Of a stretch of 64,000 bases of DNA, positions 1 through 10,376 are shown in pieces (within the stretch, counting starts at the first letter, position 1; every line of letters starts with the position of its first letter). Origin of the DNA: Thozetella sp. PMI_491 (lineage: Eukaryota > Ascomycota > Sordariomycetes > Chaetosphaeriales > Chaetosphaeriaceae); NCBI GenBank assembly GCA_021432635.1, contig MU270037.1, forward strand, positions 124,001-188,000, in the 5' to 3' direction. Position numbers and translations under genes: made by a program. The notes below the pieces were generated by a model. That model was not told the origin of the DNA. It saw only the letters and a list, made by a program, of their open reading frames with translations, and ran no database searches.

Positions 1-1
1 T

Positions 2-154
2 ACCACTAGCGTCGAGTCCCAGGGCCGTACCCTCGAAGAACTCGAGTTAATCTACAGCCAGCCCAACCCCGTTAAGGCGTCTCTTCATGTTGATAAGGTT
101 GTTGTCCAGGCTGACGGCACAGTCACGGAGAAGATCGTGGCAGATGCTATCTAA
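2..154 (+). CDS. MFS sugar transporter, C-terminal end only (partial)
   Basis: The window opens inside a coding frame that ends at a TAA at 152-154. The 50 visible residues contain ESQGRTLEELELIY, followed by a hydrophilic tail ending in VADAI. The (E)xxGRTLEELExIF motif sits just after the twelfth membrane helix in fungal hexose, lactose and maltose permeases of the MFS sugar porter family. The start and all membrane segments lie to the left of the window, so substrate and length cannot be judged. Nothing in the visible part looks broken. Confidence 0.75.
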   Translation, partial: TTSVESQGRTLEELELIYSQPNPVKASLHVDKVVVQADGTVTEKIVADAI

Positions 155-1263
155 GAGGAAGGAAAGACCTGCTGTTTGCGCAATAACTCCAATCTTGCCG
201 CTGCTACCGAGAAAATTACTCTTAAATATAGTGGTTAAACTAATACTTTTCGCGTGTGTATCTGAAAATAATTATCCCCCTTGAGGTATCAATAAAGTTA
301 CAATATTTGCAAGCGATACAGTAAAAATATCGGTTCAGTCAAACCGTATCGTCTTTGCTATAATTTAGTGAGGTGTATAAAGGTTGAAGAGAGTGTTCTG
401 GAAGATAATTATTGGGTTGGAATGGCAGTAAGTCTCCTAAAGCAGCTGGCAGGACTGCGCACCTAAACTTGAGAGAGTATTATCATGGTAGAGCGAGGGG
501 GTAAGAACAAGCGCAACAGAAGCATGTAACTATAATTAGTTATATTGGTAATCAAACTAAACTCTGAACTCCTGCTTTTTCCTACGATACCCCATTTGTA
601 CCTACTGCTCCTCAGCTTAGCTCACGCAGTTAGTAAGCTACCTTATACTTCAAAGACGGTTTCCCTCTGCTGAAACCAGATGTTGTATCACCGTTATCCC
701 CTGCTATTTTACTGCTTACTCGCTGCTTCATAGCTCTCTATACGGGTGCAGGCGCGTATGTGACACTAAATAAGCGTTTATAAAACTTAATCGCATGAAT
801 TTGCTGTATTGAAGCTGTTTGCGTCGGTGTAATCCCTATATTGGAGCCCCAGCCCAACGCCTTAGCTATGGAGGCCGCCAGGGTAAGACTCGACTACCTA
901 CCTTGATTAAAGTGCATTGTCTACTCTTAAGATTATTATGGATCGAACTCACCTGATGATCAGGATCACTAATGGCCCAAAGGTCCATCGATCCAAGAAG
1001 AATAAGGTTATGTTTGAAAAGGAAGCCTCTACCTATATTGAACATTCAGAGATTTGGGATTCAGCTATCAACTTCGGCTCTTAACTTACGCCTATGTCGT
1101 AGGTTGCATCAGTTCTCGGTAGTTTATATTGTTCAAGGTTGGTAAGTGCGAGCATCTTCTTCCTTCGCCCTGACGAAAGAATCTTCCACACTCTCCGAAA
1201 CTGATAACTGCAGCGAAGGTAATCGCTGACCGCTAGATGCGCCCCATCTGCTTGACCAGCACC
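155..1263. other. Intergenic, no gene seen
   Basis: About 1.1 kb between the 3' end of the sugar transporter and the 3' end of the next gene on the minus strand. Stops are frequent in all six frames and the composition is moderately AT-rich. I recognise no repeat, RNA gene or protein relic here. Confidence 0.5.
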
Positions 1264-1972
1264 TTAGCTCGGGGGCATTCTCCGAAGACAGATTCTAACC
1301 ACATTAATCGCGTTATTAAGGTCGCCATAAGAGCCAGCGATGGCAACTTCGGCAAGCACGCCGAAAAGAGCTTTGCCGATGGAAATATCAGTCCCAAGAT
1401 CAGGATCAAAACCGATGTAACTCTTTAAGGCGGATGGGCTAATATGCTGAGCTAGAAGATTGGTATTGAGCGATTTGAGAATACCGAGGATATTGCCAAA
1501 AATATCATCAATGGTAGGGTGAAGGTCGCTGATCTCAGTCGAGTAATTGAGAGGAATACTATATTGGATTGCATCATCGAGGGTTACGCCGAGATTACGC
1601 CAGATGATGGCTTGTATATCATCTGAAGTCGAGTTGTATTCACCTCGTTCAGGGATCATGAGCTGCCTAAGCAGAACGCACGAGCCGAAGTGCTCCATTA
1701 CGGCACCACCTGTATATAAATACCCCTTGGAACACGACGGCCAAATAGGAGGCCCTTCAATATCTGCTTTCTGCACCCCGTAAATTAGCCGCTGCAAATG
1801 CTTTTGGGTGAAATAACACTGTCCATTGATACCTGCTTACGTGGATATTATTGGAGCTTTCCAGAAAGGACTCCTTATATATGTCGCTCCCAGTGGCACG
1901 ACCGCTGATGGCGCTGCCGGTAACTATCCCAACCAGGATGGCGTTAGCGGCGATGACTTGGCAAAGCTTCAT
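1264..1972 (-). CDS. Secreted hypothetical protein (two exons)
   Basis: An ATG at 1972-1970 opens a 44-codon exon (1972..1841). Its N terminus looks like a signal peptide: a short polar start, then a hydrophobic core (VIAANAILVGIVTGSA). A 40-base GTAAGC...AAAAG intron (1840..1801) joins it in phase to a second exon (1800..1264), giving about 222 residues. The mature part has few cysteines (for example in WPSCSKGY and HFGSCVLL) and no domain I recognise. It is probably a small extracellular or wall-associated protein. The intron is very short, so expression data would settle the model. The alternative is a degenerate gene with a frameshift at the same place. Confidence 0.45.
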
Positions 1973-3029
1973 TTTGAAGTTAATGAAATCTTTGAGAATA
2001 GAGTTCAGATTTATCTAGTAATAATATAGAATGTTGGACATTGATGCACTGGTGGAAGAATTGCTGTGTACATGGCCTGCCTTTATATCCTCCTCCCATT
2101 CAGGCGAGGGAGCTGTTTAAGAACCTATTCCTCCGTTTTGGTACTTGGAGCTCCACAGAAAATGGAAATCTTGGCACATGCACATGAATCTACTCGCGTC
2201 TTGCGCCACGAGGTACTTTGCGGCCCGACAACTGCAACATACATTCCTACATTTGGTCGTCAGATTCCAATCCATACAGCTGGAGATGCGGGGTTTCCTC
2301 CCGAGTCGCCAATAAGATGCCAAGCAAAACCACGATAGGGCATTTTAGCACGCACGTGCTGGCATGTTCAGGATTATACGAGTCTCGTCCAAGTCGTATG
2401 ATGCAAAGCCTACGTTGTCTTAGATGACTGTATGAACCAAATTCCTTGCTACGAGCATAGGATCGCTATGGTACTTTAAGGCAAGTCGGAGATTAAACCA
2501 AGTCTCCTTACGGAAGATAACCTTTCCTTCTGTCCAGCCTGTAGGGACTAGCATTTATATCCTTCACCGAGGATGATTAAGGGTTGACGGCGTAATTAAT
2601 ATCGCCGGCAATATTAAGAACGGAGTGTGTGCTATTGCTACCGGACATGTGGGCTCCAGTAGCTGACTCACTTCCTTGGATTGCTCGCTGACACCGCCAT
2701 CTGAAGCTGCGCCTTTGAGTTTAGAGAGCATTGGATATCGTCTTCCTTCTATCATGGAGATGCGGTAGTGAAAAGATGTATCCGACATCTCATCAAGCTA
2801 TATACTGTATTTCATCCGCTATGAGCAAATGAAACGAGAAGACCAGCGGTCGCTCACTTCATCATGCGGCTAAGCCGGCCAGGACTAGGAACGAAACCGG
2901 AATGTTTCAAGCGCTCTAAATAATGATTGTGGTTAGGTCGGGTTCTATAACTTAAAGTATTACAGATCCGATCCCTGTCTCAAAGTATACGAAAATGACC
3001 ATTCTAATCCGTCCGCTCTTCCTCATTTT
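1973..3029. other. Intergenic, possible weak protein relics
   Basis: No intact gene seen. Short frames with protein-like composition occur on both strands (for example 2564-2788), but none has an ATG start, plausible splice sites and a recognisable motif together. Confidence 0.4.
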
Positions 3030-4439
3030 CTAGATTTTGGGATGAAAATTGACAATTTGGCTCGCCCCTTCGAGAAGAGATGCAACATGTAGAATTGTCG
3101 ATTCTGCATGCCAGCTGCCTACGATCTGTACGTTGATGGGAAGGCCGTCATGACTTGTGCCAAACCTGAGCGATAGACTTGGAAGGCCAGTGACACTGAA
3201 AGGCACGGTAGCAGCCATGACGTACTTGATATCAACGATATGGCCGTTGATGTTTAACGTTTTTGCGCCATGCTCGTGGGCCGAGGTGGGCAGGACCGGG
3301 CAGAGGAGCACGTCGAACTGCTGGAAATAGCTTGCAAAGCCATCCCTAAGTCGATCCGCCGCCTGTTCCGCCTTTATGAACTCGGCCATTGGTGTCTCAG
3401 GAGCTGCTAGGGCCGCCTTTGAGATTTTGAACAGGTCACCTTCTTTACGACCAGAGGTTGCCTGGATAAAATCAGGTTTCATCTCGTTTATATGGAGACG
3501 AGAGAATATGTCGAGGGCAAAATCACGCTCGAGCGCCGGAATACGCACGGGTTCCACGCTGCACCCCAGACGTTCGAGCGCCGCCGCCGCCGCCTGCACG
3601 GTGGCGCCAACCTCTTGGTCGACTGGACCAAAGCCAGGCTCAACCAACCATCCCACTTTAAGCTGCCGTTTCGGCGATGCGCCCACACCGGCATCATATC
3701 CAGCCCCGATCGTTGCAAAAGCATCGGCGCCGTCAGGGCCGGCTAGGATTGAGTAGGCAAGCGCCATGTCACGAACGCTGCGGCCCATAGGGCCAATATG
3801 CCAGAAACGACGAGGTGCTCGCGGCCAGATGCCGGTCATTGGCACGCGGCCGTGCGTTGCCTTGAGAGAGGTTATACCGGTCTGCGCCGCCGGGCCGCGA
3901 ACAGAAATCGATAGATCTGTGCCGAGACCGATGGGCGACAGACCCGCTGCAATCGCAGCTGATTCGCCGCCACTAGACCCCCCGGGTGTCCGCTCAAGAT
4001 TCCATGGGTTGTTGCTCCTTCCTGTGAGAAGATTGTCGCTCTCCCACGAGTAGGAAAACTCGGGGAGGTTTGTCTTAGCCAGAAGGATCGCACCGGCGGC
4101 CTTCATACGTGCAACACTAACGGCATCAACGTCGGGAATCCGACCCTTGAAAATAGGTGAACCACGCTGGGTTGGCACACCAGCAGTGTCGATAGAATCT
4201 TTCACGGTGAAAGGAACGCCATGGAGAGGTCCGAGCTCTTTGCCCTCCAATACGGCCTTCTCCGCCTCCTTGGCAGCATCAAGCACACCCTCTGCGACTG
4301 TAACGATGGCATTGATCTTAGGATTGACTTGCTCAATTCGATCAAGGAATGCCTTGACAACTTCAACTGGTGATATTTTGCGTGTGCGGATCAACTCAGC
4401 GAGTTCGGTTGCGTCGGAATACATGATGTTTGAAGACAT
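3030..4439 (-). CDS. Amidase (amidase signature family)
   Basis: Single-exon gene of 469 residues from ATG 4439-4437. The frame stays open about 160 bases upstream, but that stretch is low-complexity and the family alignment starts at SDATELAELI, so this start is preferred. It hydrolyses a carboxamide to acid and ammonia; the substrate is unknown. The Ser-cisSer-Lys triad is visible: Lys80 in GVPFTVKDS, Ser155 in TPGGSSGGES, and the nucleophile Ser179. The loop before the nucleophile is unusual: the family's GTDxGGSxR reads GTDLSISVRGPA here, so two glycines that shape the oxyanion region are replaced by Ser and Ile. The rest of the fold, including the C-terminal GLPSLSLRFG segment, is intact. 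No signal peptide, so probably cytosolic. Length is a little short but normal for fungal acetamidase-like proteins. Confidence 0.85.
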   Translation of the reverse strand: MSSNIMYSDATELAELIRTRKISPVEVVKAFLDRIEQVNPKINAIVTVAEGVLDAAKEAEKAVLEGKELGPLHGVPFTVKDSIDTAGVPTQRGSPIFKGRIPDVDAVSVARMKAAGAILLAKTNLPEFSYSWESDNLLTGRSNNPWNLERTPGGSSGGESAAIAAGLSPIGLGTDLSISVRGPAAQTGITSLKATHGRVPMTGIWPRAPRRFWHIGPMGRSVRDMALAYSILAGPDGADAFATIGAGYDAGVGASPKRQLKVGWLVEPGFGPVDQEVGATVQAAAAALERLGCSVEPVRIPALERDFALDIFSRLHINEMKPDFIQATSGRKEGDLFKISKAALAAPETPMAEFIKAEQAADRLRDGFASYFQQFDVLLCPVLPTSAHEHGAKTLNINGHIVDIKYVMAATVPFSVTGLPSLSLRFGTSHDGLPINVQIVGSWHAESTILHVASLLEGASQIVNFHPKI

Positions 4440-4786
4440 GGTGTGCAGTGTGTGTAAATGTGTGGCGGTAGAGATAGGGAAGCTCTCAATTTTTTTTCCG
4501 TGCAGTACCAGATATATATAATCGGAGTGATCTGAAGTTCCGTCATGTGTATGTCGTGTATGCTGGACTTTAAATAATATTGAGACAACTACTAACAACT
4601 ATGGACGCATTTGGTATTTCCAAGAAACCCGCAAGCATTCGAGAAAGACCTGCTTATCGCATATTCCATAAGTAGATAATACGTCCCAAACTAGAAGTTT
4701 TGACCGAAAACGTACTAGCTGACTCGATAGTTATTAGTCACAGTGGAACTTCAATAATCCCCAAGGTATGGAAGTAGATTTGACTA
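4440..4786. promoter_or_regulatory. Upstream region of the amidase
   Basis: About 350 bases between the amidase start and the MITE insertion. It contains an A/T-rich stretch close to the start codon (complement of 4489-4520), but no motif I can name. Confidence 0.3.
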
Positions 4787-5134
4787 ACGTAATCCATAAG
4801 CGAGCGCCGCACACAAGCGAGCGCCGCACTTCAAATCGCATATAAACTTGAGAATTTCATAGTTAATCTTTTAAAATATTCTTTTGTAATATTAGTATGA
4901 AGATAAATAAAATTAGAGAAGTTCTTGCTCCGCTTTTTTATTTCTCAGTGGATAAAATATTTAAAAATTAGATCAAAGGTATAATAGTTAATTATTATTA
5001 TTTAATGATGTTATATAAGTTTTATAATGTTTTGATTAGAATTAGTGGTGTTAAAGAGTTATAAAATTATCGAGTTAATATGCGATTTGAAGTGCGCCGC
5101 TCGCTTGTGTGCGGCGCTCGCTTATGGATTACGT
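4787..5134. mobile_element. MITE-like element with about 58-bp terminal inverted repeats
   Basis: A 348-base element bounded by near-perfect inverted repeats. The left end (from 4787) begins ACGTAATCCATAAGCGAGCG and the right end (to 5134) is its reverse complement, with only a few mismatches over roughly 58 bases. TA dinucleotides flank both ends (4785-4786 and 5135-5136), as expected for a TA target-site duplication of a Tc1/mariner-pogo/Fot1-type element. Within each repeat the 11-mer GCGAGCGCCGC occurs twice (one base differs in the right copy), separated by ACACAA, like a duplicated transposase-binding site. The centre is very AT-rich and has no coding frame, so the element is non-autonomous. 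Confidence 0.85.
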
Positions 5135-5136
5135 TA

Positions 5137-5620
5137 ATTGATAAGGACTGGTTACCCACTGGCGTTGCTAACTAACTACTGGCGATCGGCTAAGGCGGTA
5201 GGGCAAGGCGTATCCCCGGGTAGTATCTCCTCTTCCACTGCCACAACTGATTATGGGGATACAGGGCCGGAATGCGTCCGCTGCAGGTAAACGAATGTCA
5301 GCGCTTTTGATTGGCTTGCTTGAGATGCCTCCTACAGGAAGACTAACCCTGGACAGTGTTGATATAATTTGATGCCAGATAGCCTGGTGTGGTTTAGAAG
5401 ATTGATATTAAACTCATCGCAATTGAATAGATTGCTAACGGCGGTCCGATGATCAATTTAGCTAGGCTGCAAGTAATAAAGAAAGCTCATGCAGTAACAG
5501 AACCCATTCCACACCTTAACTTGCCATCCCCTATCCACGCACTAACGACTATGGTAACCAGTCCATATTTCATCGCTGTCCAAGCAAGTTTCTAACATCG
5601 CCTGGATTTCAGCAAGGAGT
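5137..5620. other. Intergenic, no gene seen
   Basis: About 480 bases between the MITE and the 3' end of the membrane protein gene. No repeat or coding frame worth reporting. Confidence 0.4.
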
Positions 5621-6696
5621 TTACCCTTCAATTGTCGCCCCATTATTAACCTGGCGACGGCTGGGCGTCTCGGCATCTTCCTTCTTACCGGCGTTTAACA
5701 CAGCCAGACCTTCTTCACGAGCTGAAAGTGCAAGATATATAGCGTCCACTATGAGCTGCACGACAAAGGAAAATCCGACAATCCAGAATGTAATGACTCC
5801 GTCCCAGGCTAGAGGCCCCGTCATATGGGTATGCATGCCAGTGGCGAAGGCGAAGAGTATAGGCATGATAATATTGAAGGGGATCAACCATTTGGGAAAC
5901 AGGGGCCTAGAACGGTCGTCAAGAATAATAGCATAGACAAAAGCGAAATTTTGAACCATGAACGTCGGCCAGGGCATCCTATCAGAGAAATTAGATTCGA
6001 AAAATTGGGTTGTATCAGGATGCTTGCTAGGAGAGGCATCCTAGAATCTTACAAGGCAACAATCCAGAAAAAGTCATTTAATGCCTGGGTCAGCTCTGGG
6101 GACCTATCCGGGCGGAACGATGTGATGCATAGCACTACTCCAGGCAGCATGAAAGTCCAAATGCCAGCGGAGGCAGACGCCATCTGCAGCTGATGGATCA
6201 TGTAGGGGACGTTAGGAATACGGCGAATTTGATTCGATATAGCAGCTGAAAAGGGCAGGTAGAATCCTCCAGAGATCATGAGGATGGCGCCGCCGGCACG
6301 GATCCGGATGATGTTGTCCACGTAAACTACCAAGTGTTAGTAGTACCCTGACAGATCAACCCCTTTTGCTTATGCTCTTCCCCGCTCCAAGGAAATATTT
6401 GATTTCGCATGAAAAGGAACTCTGGCCAAAGTTAGTCAGCTTCTGCGATGGGATGTGAATGCACAACAGCCGCGAGGGATGTTTCCAAGGAGCTACGTAC
6501 AACACTGCGCAATCGTGGGAGCGTCCCACGTCGGTTTCGGAGGAGGGAGGAAGTTGGCGATGACAAAGGCTAGGATAAACAGTATGCCAGACGCAGCACC
6601 ACAGGCAGCACAGTAGTATTGGATTGCTGTGTAACTTAAAAGCCATGACCTCGATGCACTGGCTTTCAGGCGATTGAGGTCTTCGTTGATCCCCAT
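5621..6696 (-). CDS. Uncharacterised fungal multi-pass membrane protein (three exons)
   Basis: Three exons join in phase: 6696..6501, 6326..6053 and 5978..5621, giving 275 residues. The first intron has a GTACGT donor and a TACTAAC branch point, the second a GTAAGA donor. The protein starts MGINEDLNRLK and has about five hydrophobic segments: YYCAACGAASGILFILAFVI, ILMISGGFYLPFSAAI, SAGIWTFMLPGVVLCI, FIIMPILFAF-like and FWIVGFSFVVQLIV. The loop ISNQIRRIPNVPYMIHQLQ is characteristic of an orphan family common in filamentous fungi and often seen near metabolic clusters; no function is established to my knowledge. It is divergently transcribed from the Zn2Cys6 regulator at 7710 across a promoter of about 1 kb with repeated motifs, so it may be controlled by that regulator. 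Confidence 0.8.
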
Positions 6697-7709
6697 AGTG
6701 CTTTATAGAGTCAATGCAAATATCCCAAAAAGAGGAGTAAAAATTCTTAGTATGGTATAACGTAGGTGTTGTAGGCGCAGTCTGAGGAGCCTCGCAGTAA
6801 ACCCGAGGGTGATTGGAATAAGACAGGAAGAGTTGCTGTCACCTCAAGTATTTATACTTCCTTCATGAAAAAGAATGTGCTATGCGCAGTAGGAGGCCGT
6901 GTCTACAAGTATTTTGGCATGCGGGCGATCATTTCCATTGCCGATGCCGACATGCTGATTTGGGTTAGATGCAGAAGGGTCTTCTGGTTGACTGGGCTTG
7001 CGGACTGACCGCGTCCACAATAATGTCACAAAGAAGCGTTGGTAATACAACCGCCCGGAGCCGACTTGCCCAAAGCGGCTTGGCCCGACTCCACACAGGT
7101 GTTTCCTGACTGCTTGGCCCTGCAACCTTCCAAGCCGCTCTCATGTGACATGCATACGACGAAACAGGTGCGGACATCAACGTTTGGGGCAGTGACACAT
7201 GTTTAAAGAAATAAACAAGATCCTCGCCAGTCTCCCGTCCTAAGCGGCAAACCCGTCACGCAGGATACCAAGTATCGGATAGATCGATTAGCAAAGATAA
7301 AGCCAAGGGTCATCCGGCCTCTAGGTTTAGCGCTTTTAGATCAAGTGGTAAACATATTCCGTAGGGCGAGGCTGTTGCAGGAAATTAGTAGTTTGGCGGC
7401 ATAGTGGTTCGATGCCAGTGCCGACATATTCGATGCCAATGCCGACATGATCGATCCAGGCATTACCTAGTTCAGATTATTCGCAATGCTACTCCGTACT
7501 ACGTATGCCGGAGCCGACTTGCTTAAAGCGGTTTAGCGTGTCTCGTTGTTCTGTATTTAGTTCGTGTAAACTTTTAGCCACTCTCCGCTTTACCCGTCCC
7601 TTCTTTTCTCTCTTCCATCTCCACATCCATCAGACGGAGAAGCAAACGCCCGGTGATCTATAAGGAAACCACTGTTTAACTTCTGGAGGCACTTATATTC
7701 CCCTCTGAA
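6697..7709. promoter_or_regulatory. Divergent promoter with repeated CGG-containing motifs
   Basis: The 1-kb gap between the membrane protein start and the regulator start holds two sets of repeats. A 24-base unit beginning CCGGAGCCGACTTG and ending AAAGCGG occurs at 7055-7078 and 7508-7531 with two differences. A unit of about 21 bases, TTCGATGCCARTGCCGACAT, is tandemly duplicated at 7409-7450, and a related GCCGATGCCGACATG lies near 6940. Spaced CGG/CCG triplets are what Zn2Cys6 dimers bind, so these are candidate operators for the adjacent regulator. That link is inference; the repeats themselves are seen directly. Confidence 0.5.
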
Positions 7710-10376
7710 ATGTCGGAACAGGACGGTCGCAGGCTGTTGAAGAGTTGTAGTGCTTGCAAGGCGAGAAAGACCAAATGTTCTGGTGAGCAACCATGAACGG
7801 CAATCATAGTTTGTGCCCTGTTAATAAGGGTGCACAGGTAGACCAGCTCCCTGCGAAGGTTGTCAAGTAAGAGCACTACGCAGTCCACACACGTTTTCTC
7901 GCTAAACAGTGGTTCCATAAGCGTCGAAACACCAAATGCCAGTTCCGGCGTATGAATATTCCCCGAAGGCCAAATGGTATGTATGCATCCCATCACTAAT
8001 AATAGTACGCCGACTCAATACTCTGGTATCAACAGCCAATATCGACCTAATCACGCCTGCCCCGCCGCCGCCGTGCGACGCAATGGCAAACACTTCCCCT
8101 CTCCATCGGCTTGACCTAGTTGTAAGTCTCAGAAGCTTATTGGAAAATTGCATATGGCGCTGATAGAGGTCAGCTCAATAAGCCAGTACCAGAGCTTTAC
8201 ATCGATCGAATCTTGGCACAGACTCATGCCCCAGAAGCACCAAACTACGATATGTCATGCAAAGTGAAGGTATGCCCATCCTTGCAGCGAAAGTTGCGCC
8301 ATACTCTAGCTCACTTCTCAGAGAAATGGCCTGTTTGGTAAATATTAACCCGATCTTAATTTTCCTTAACTTACCGCCAAGTTAGTTGAGAACTCTAGCT
8401 TGACATTCTTCTCGGATGTCCGTTTGCATCAACTGTCGACCCGATTGGGTAATGGCAAGGTCAAAGAGCTAGTCCAGCACATCTCTTCCGTGATAGGCTC
8501 ACGTGTCTACCAATATGATACAGTTTCGTCCAGCTCGCTTAGGAAAACTGCTGATGCTGTCGCCACTGCTTCAGCACGCCCAAGGGAAGCCCTATTCTGG
8601 ATTAAATGTGAGTTTCGCACTAGAGAAGCAGTGCTAGGAGGCTAAGCTTGCCAGCATACTTCGATCAAGTGCATCCCCTGTACCCAATTCTAGACCGCAA
8701 GGTATTTGAATCGGTCGCGTTTGGCTCTCAGCTTCCAAACATGCTCAAGAATGACAAGGCCTGGTCAGCCTTGTACCACTCTGTTCTCGCGCTAGGGTGC
8801 CAAGTTAATGGCGGTGGAAGCTTCAGTCCTGGGAAAGGAGACGCGTGGGCCCTCTTCTCAATATCGCTGTCTTATTTCCCGGATATAGTAGTACTTCCGG
8901 ATTCCTTAACGGTTCTTCAAGCTATGACTGCGATGGCCATTTATTCTCTAGGGACCCCATGCTTGGCCATCGAACACGTCCTTCTGTCTGAGGCAGCCAG
9001 AAGAGCCCAGACTCTTAGCAACACTACCTTGGCCGGGAATGCAGACATGACTTACCGCAAGGTTTTCTGGGTCCTCTATATGGTGGAAAAGGCCTCAAGC
9101 TTTCATTTCGGCAGGAACTCGGTATGCGCATTACTGCTGAAACGCGTTTCTATCACTGACTCATGGTGAAAGGTCTTTATTGACCATGACATCGTTACCC
9201 CAATACCTGCGGTCCCCGAAGCCGTATTTAATGGCTTTGATTGGTTTTTGACTTCGACCAAATACTCACGGCTTCTGTCACGCGCTATGACATCTCTCTT
9301 CTCTGCTGGGGTTCTAGGTAGCCCAAGGGCACACTACCTGGCTGTGATCGATCAACTGACAGAGGAGTTGGAAAAATGGCGGCTTTCTATACCTGTGGTC
9401 TTTAGGCCGGGTGATTTTAATTCACATGCCGCATCTAGCTTTGAAAGACTTACAAGATTCGCTAGCCTCTGGACTACTCTTCTATACAACAGTTTCCGAG
9501 CGAGCCTGTGCCGATCCACCCTGCATCTCGCAGCAGCCGAAAAGGATGTCGGGCGTCAGGCCGAAAGCACAAGGATTCTCATGGAAGTATCTCGTTCAAC
9601 ATTGGAATGGACTACGCTCATCAATGTGGAACCGTGTACTCCATTCTGGTTAGTGAAGTCGATGCGAGTGATATAAAATATGCCGGACTAATCTAGAAAA
9701 CCCAGGATAATCTGCGGAATCCCGCTCACGTCGCATTTTTTACTCTTTGATATGGTCATCAACAACCCTTGCATTGAAGAGACTGCTAGCAACCTGGCTT
9801 TGCTGGACATTGCCGGAGGGCATTTTAGTAAGCTCGAATATGTAAGCAGCGGCACGCTGCCCGGCTCTCTCCTCGGGGGGTTTGGGCAGATTGCGAGGGA
9901 ATATGTCAACTCGATCACCCAGAGTGATCCTAGAATTCTGGACAGACAACCATTTAAGCCCAGCTGCGAAACTACCGCCCCGCCCAAGGCGTACCAGTCC
10001 TTCTCGATCAACCGCACGAATCTCTTTATGGACGAAACCACTAATGCACCTATGCAGTCTTCAGGTGCTTCTGCAGAGGTATGTTTGCTACCCAGAAATC
10101 CCTCACCGCTACAGCTACTTCGAGCGACTTCTGATCGAATTTTCTCTCGTCTAGATGCTGATGGAACGATGTTCCACTGGAGAGTTGTTCCTTGCAGACA
10201 GACTCTGCTACTCGCTCAATGATAACCTTGATGGGGCTGGAATTGTCAAGCCAATGGGTACAGATATTATGGATTTATTCAGCACCTCTATTCCGGGTCT
10301 TGACTCTATCATATTTAACCAAATGGTTGAGGACTATATGGCAACTCCGGTACAAGGCGAGCAACCTTTACTTTAA
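7710..10376 (+). CDS. Zn2Cys6 transcription factor with fungal TF domain (multi-exon)
   Basis: The first exon (7710..7782) carries CSACKARKTKCSG. A second (7838..7866) continues RPAPCEGCQ, and a third from 7910 supplies the sixth cysteine in WFHKRRNTKCQF. Together they form a complete Zn2Cys6 binuclear cluster. After a stretch of uncertain exons (7977-8400), the fungal-specific TF middle homology region runs through exons starting near 8400, 8656, 9174, 9696 and 10155. Recognisable pieces include AYFDQVHPLYPILDRKVFE, DSLTVLQAMTAMAIYSLG and NADMTYRKVFWVLYMVEKASSFHFGR. The stop is at 10374-10376. The product should be a nuclear regulator of about 700 residues. Its divergent partner is the membrane protein at 5621-6696. 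Exon borders between 7977 and 8400 imply very short introns, so that part may be mis-modelled or damaged. Confidence 0.8.

Noticed and set aside
2117-2323. Cys-containing minus-strand frame as a small secreted protein
   Set aside because: No signal peptide and no ATG in a sensible position.
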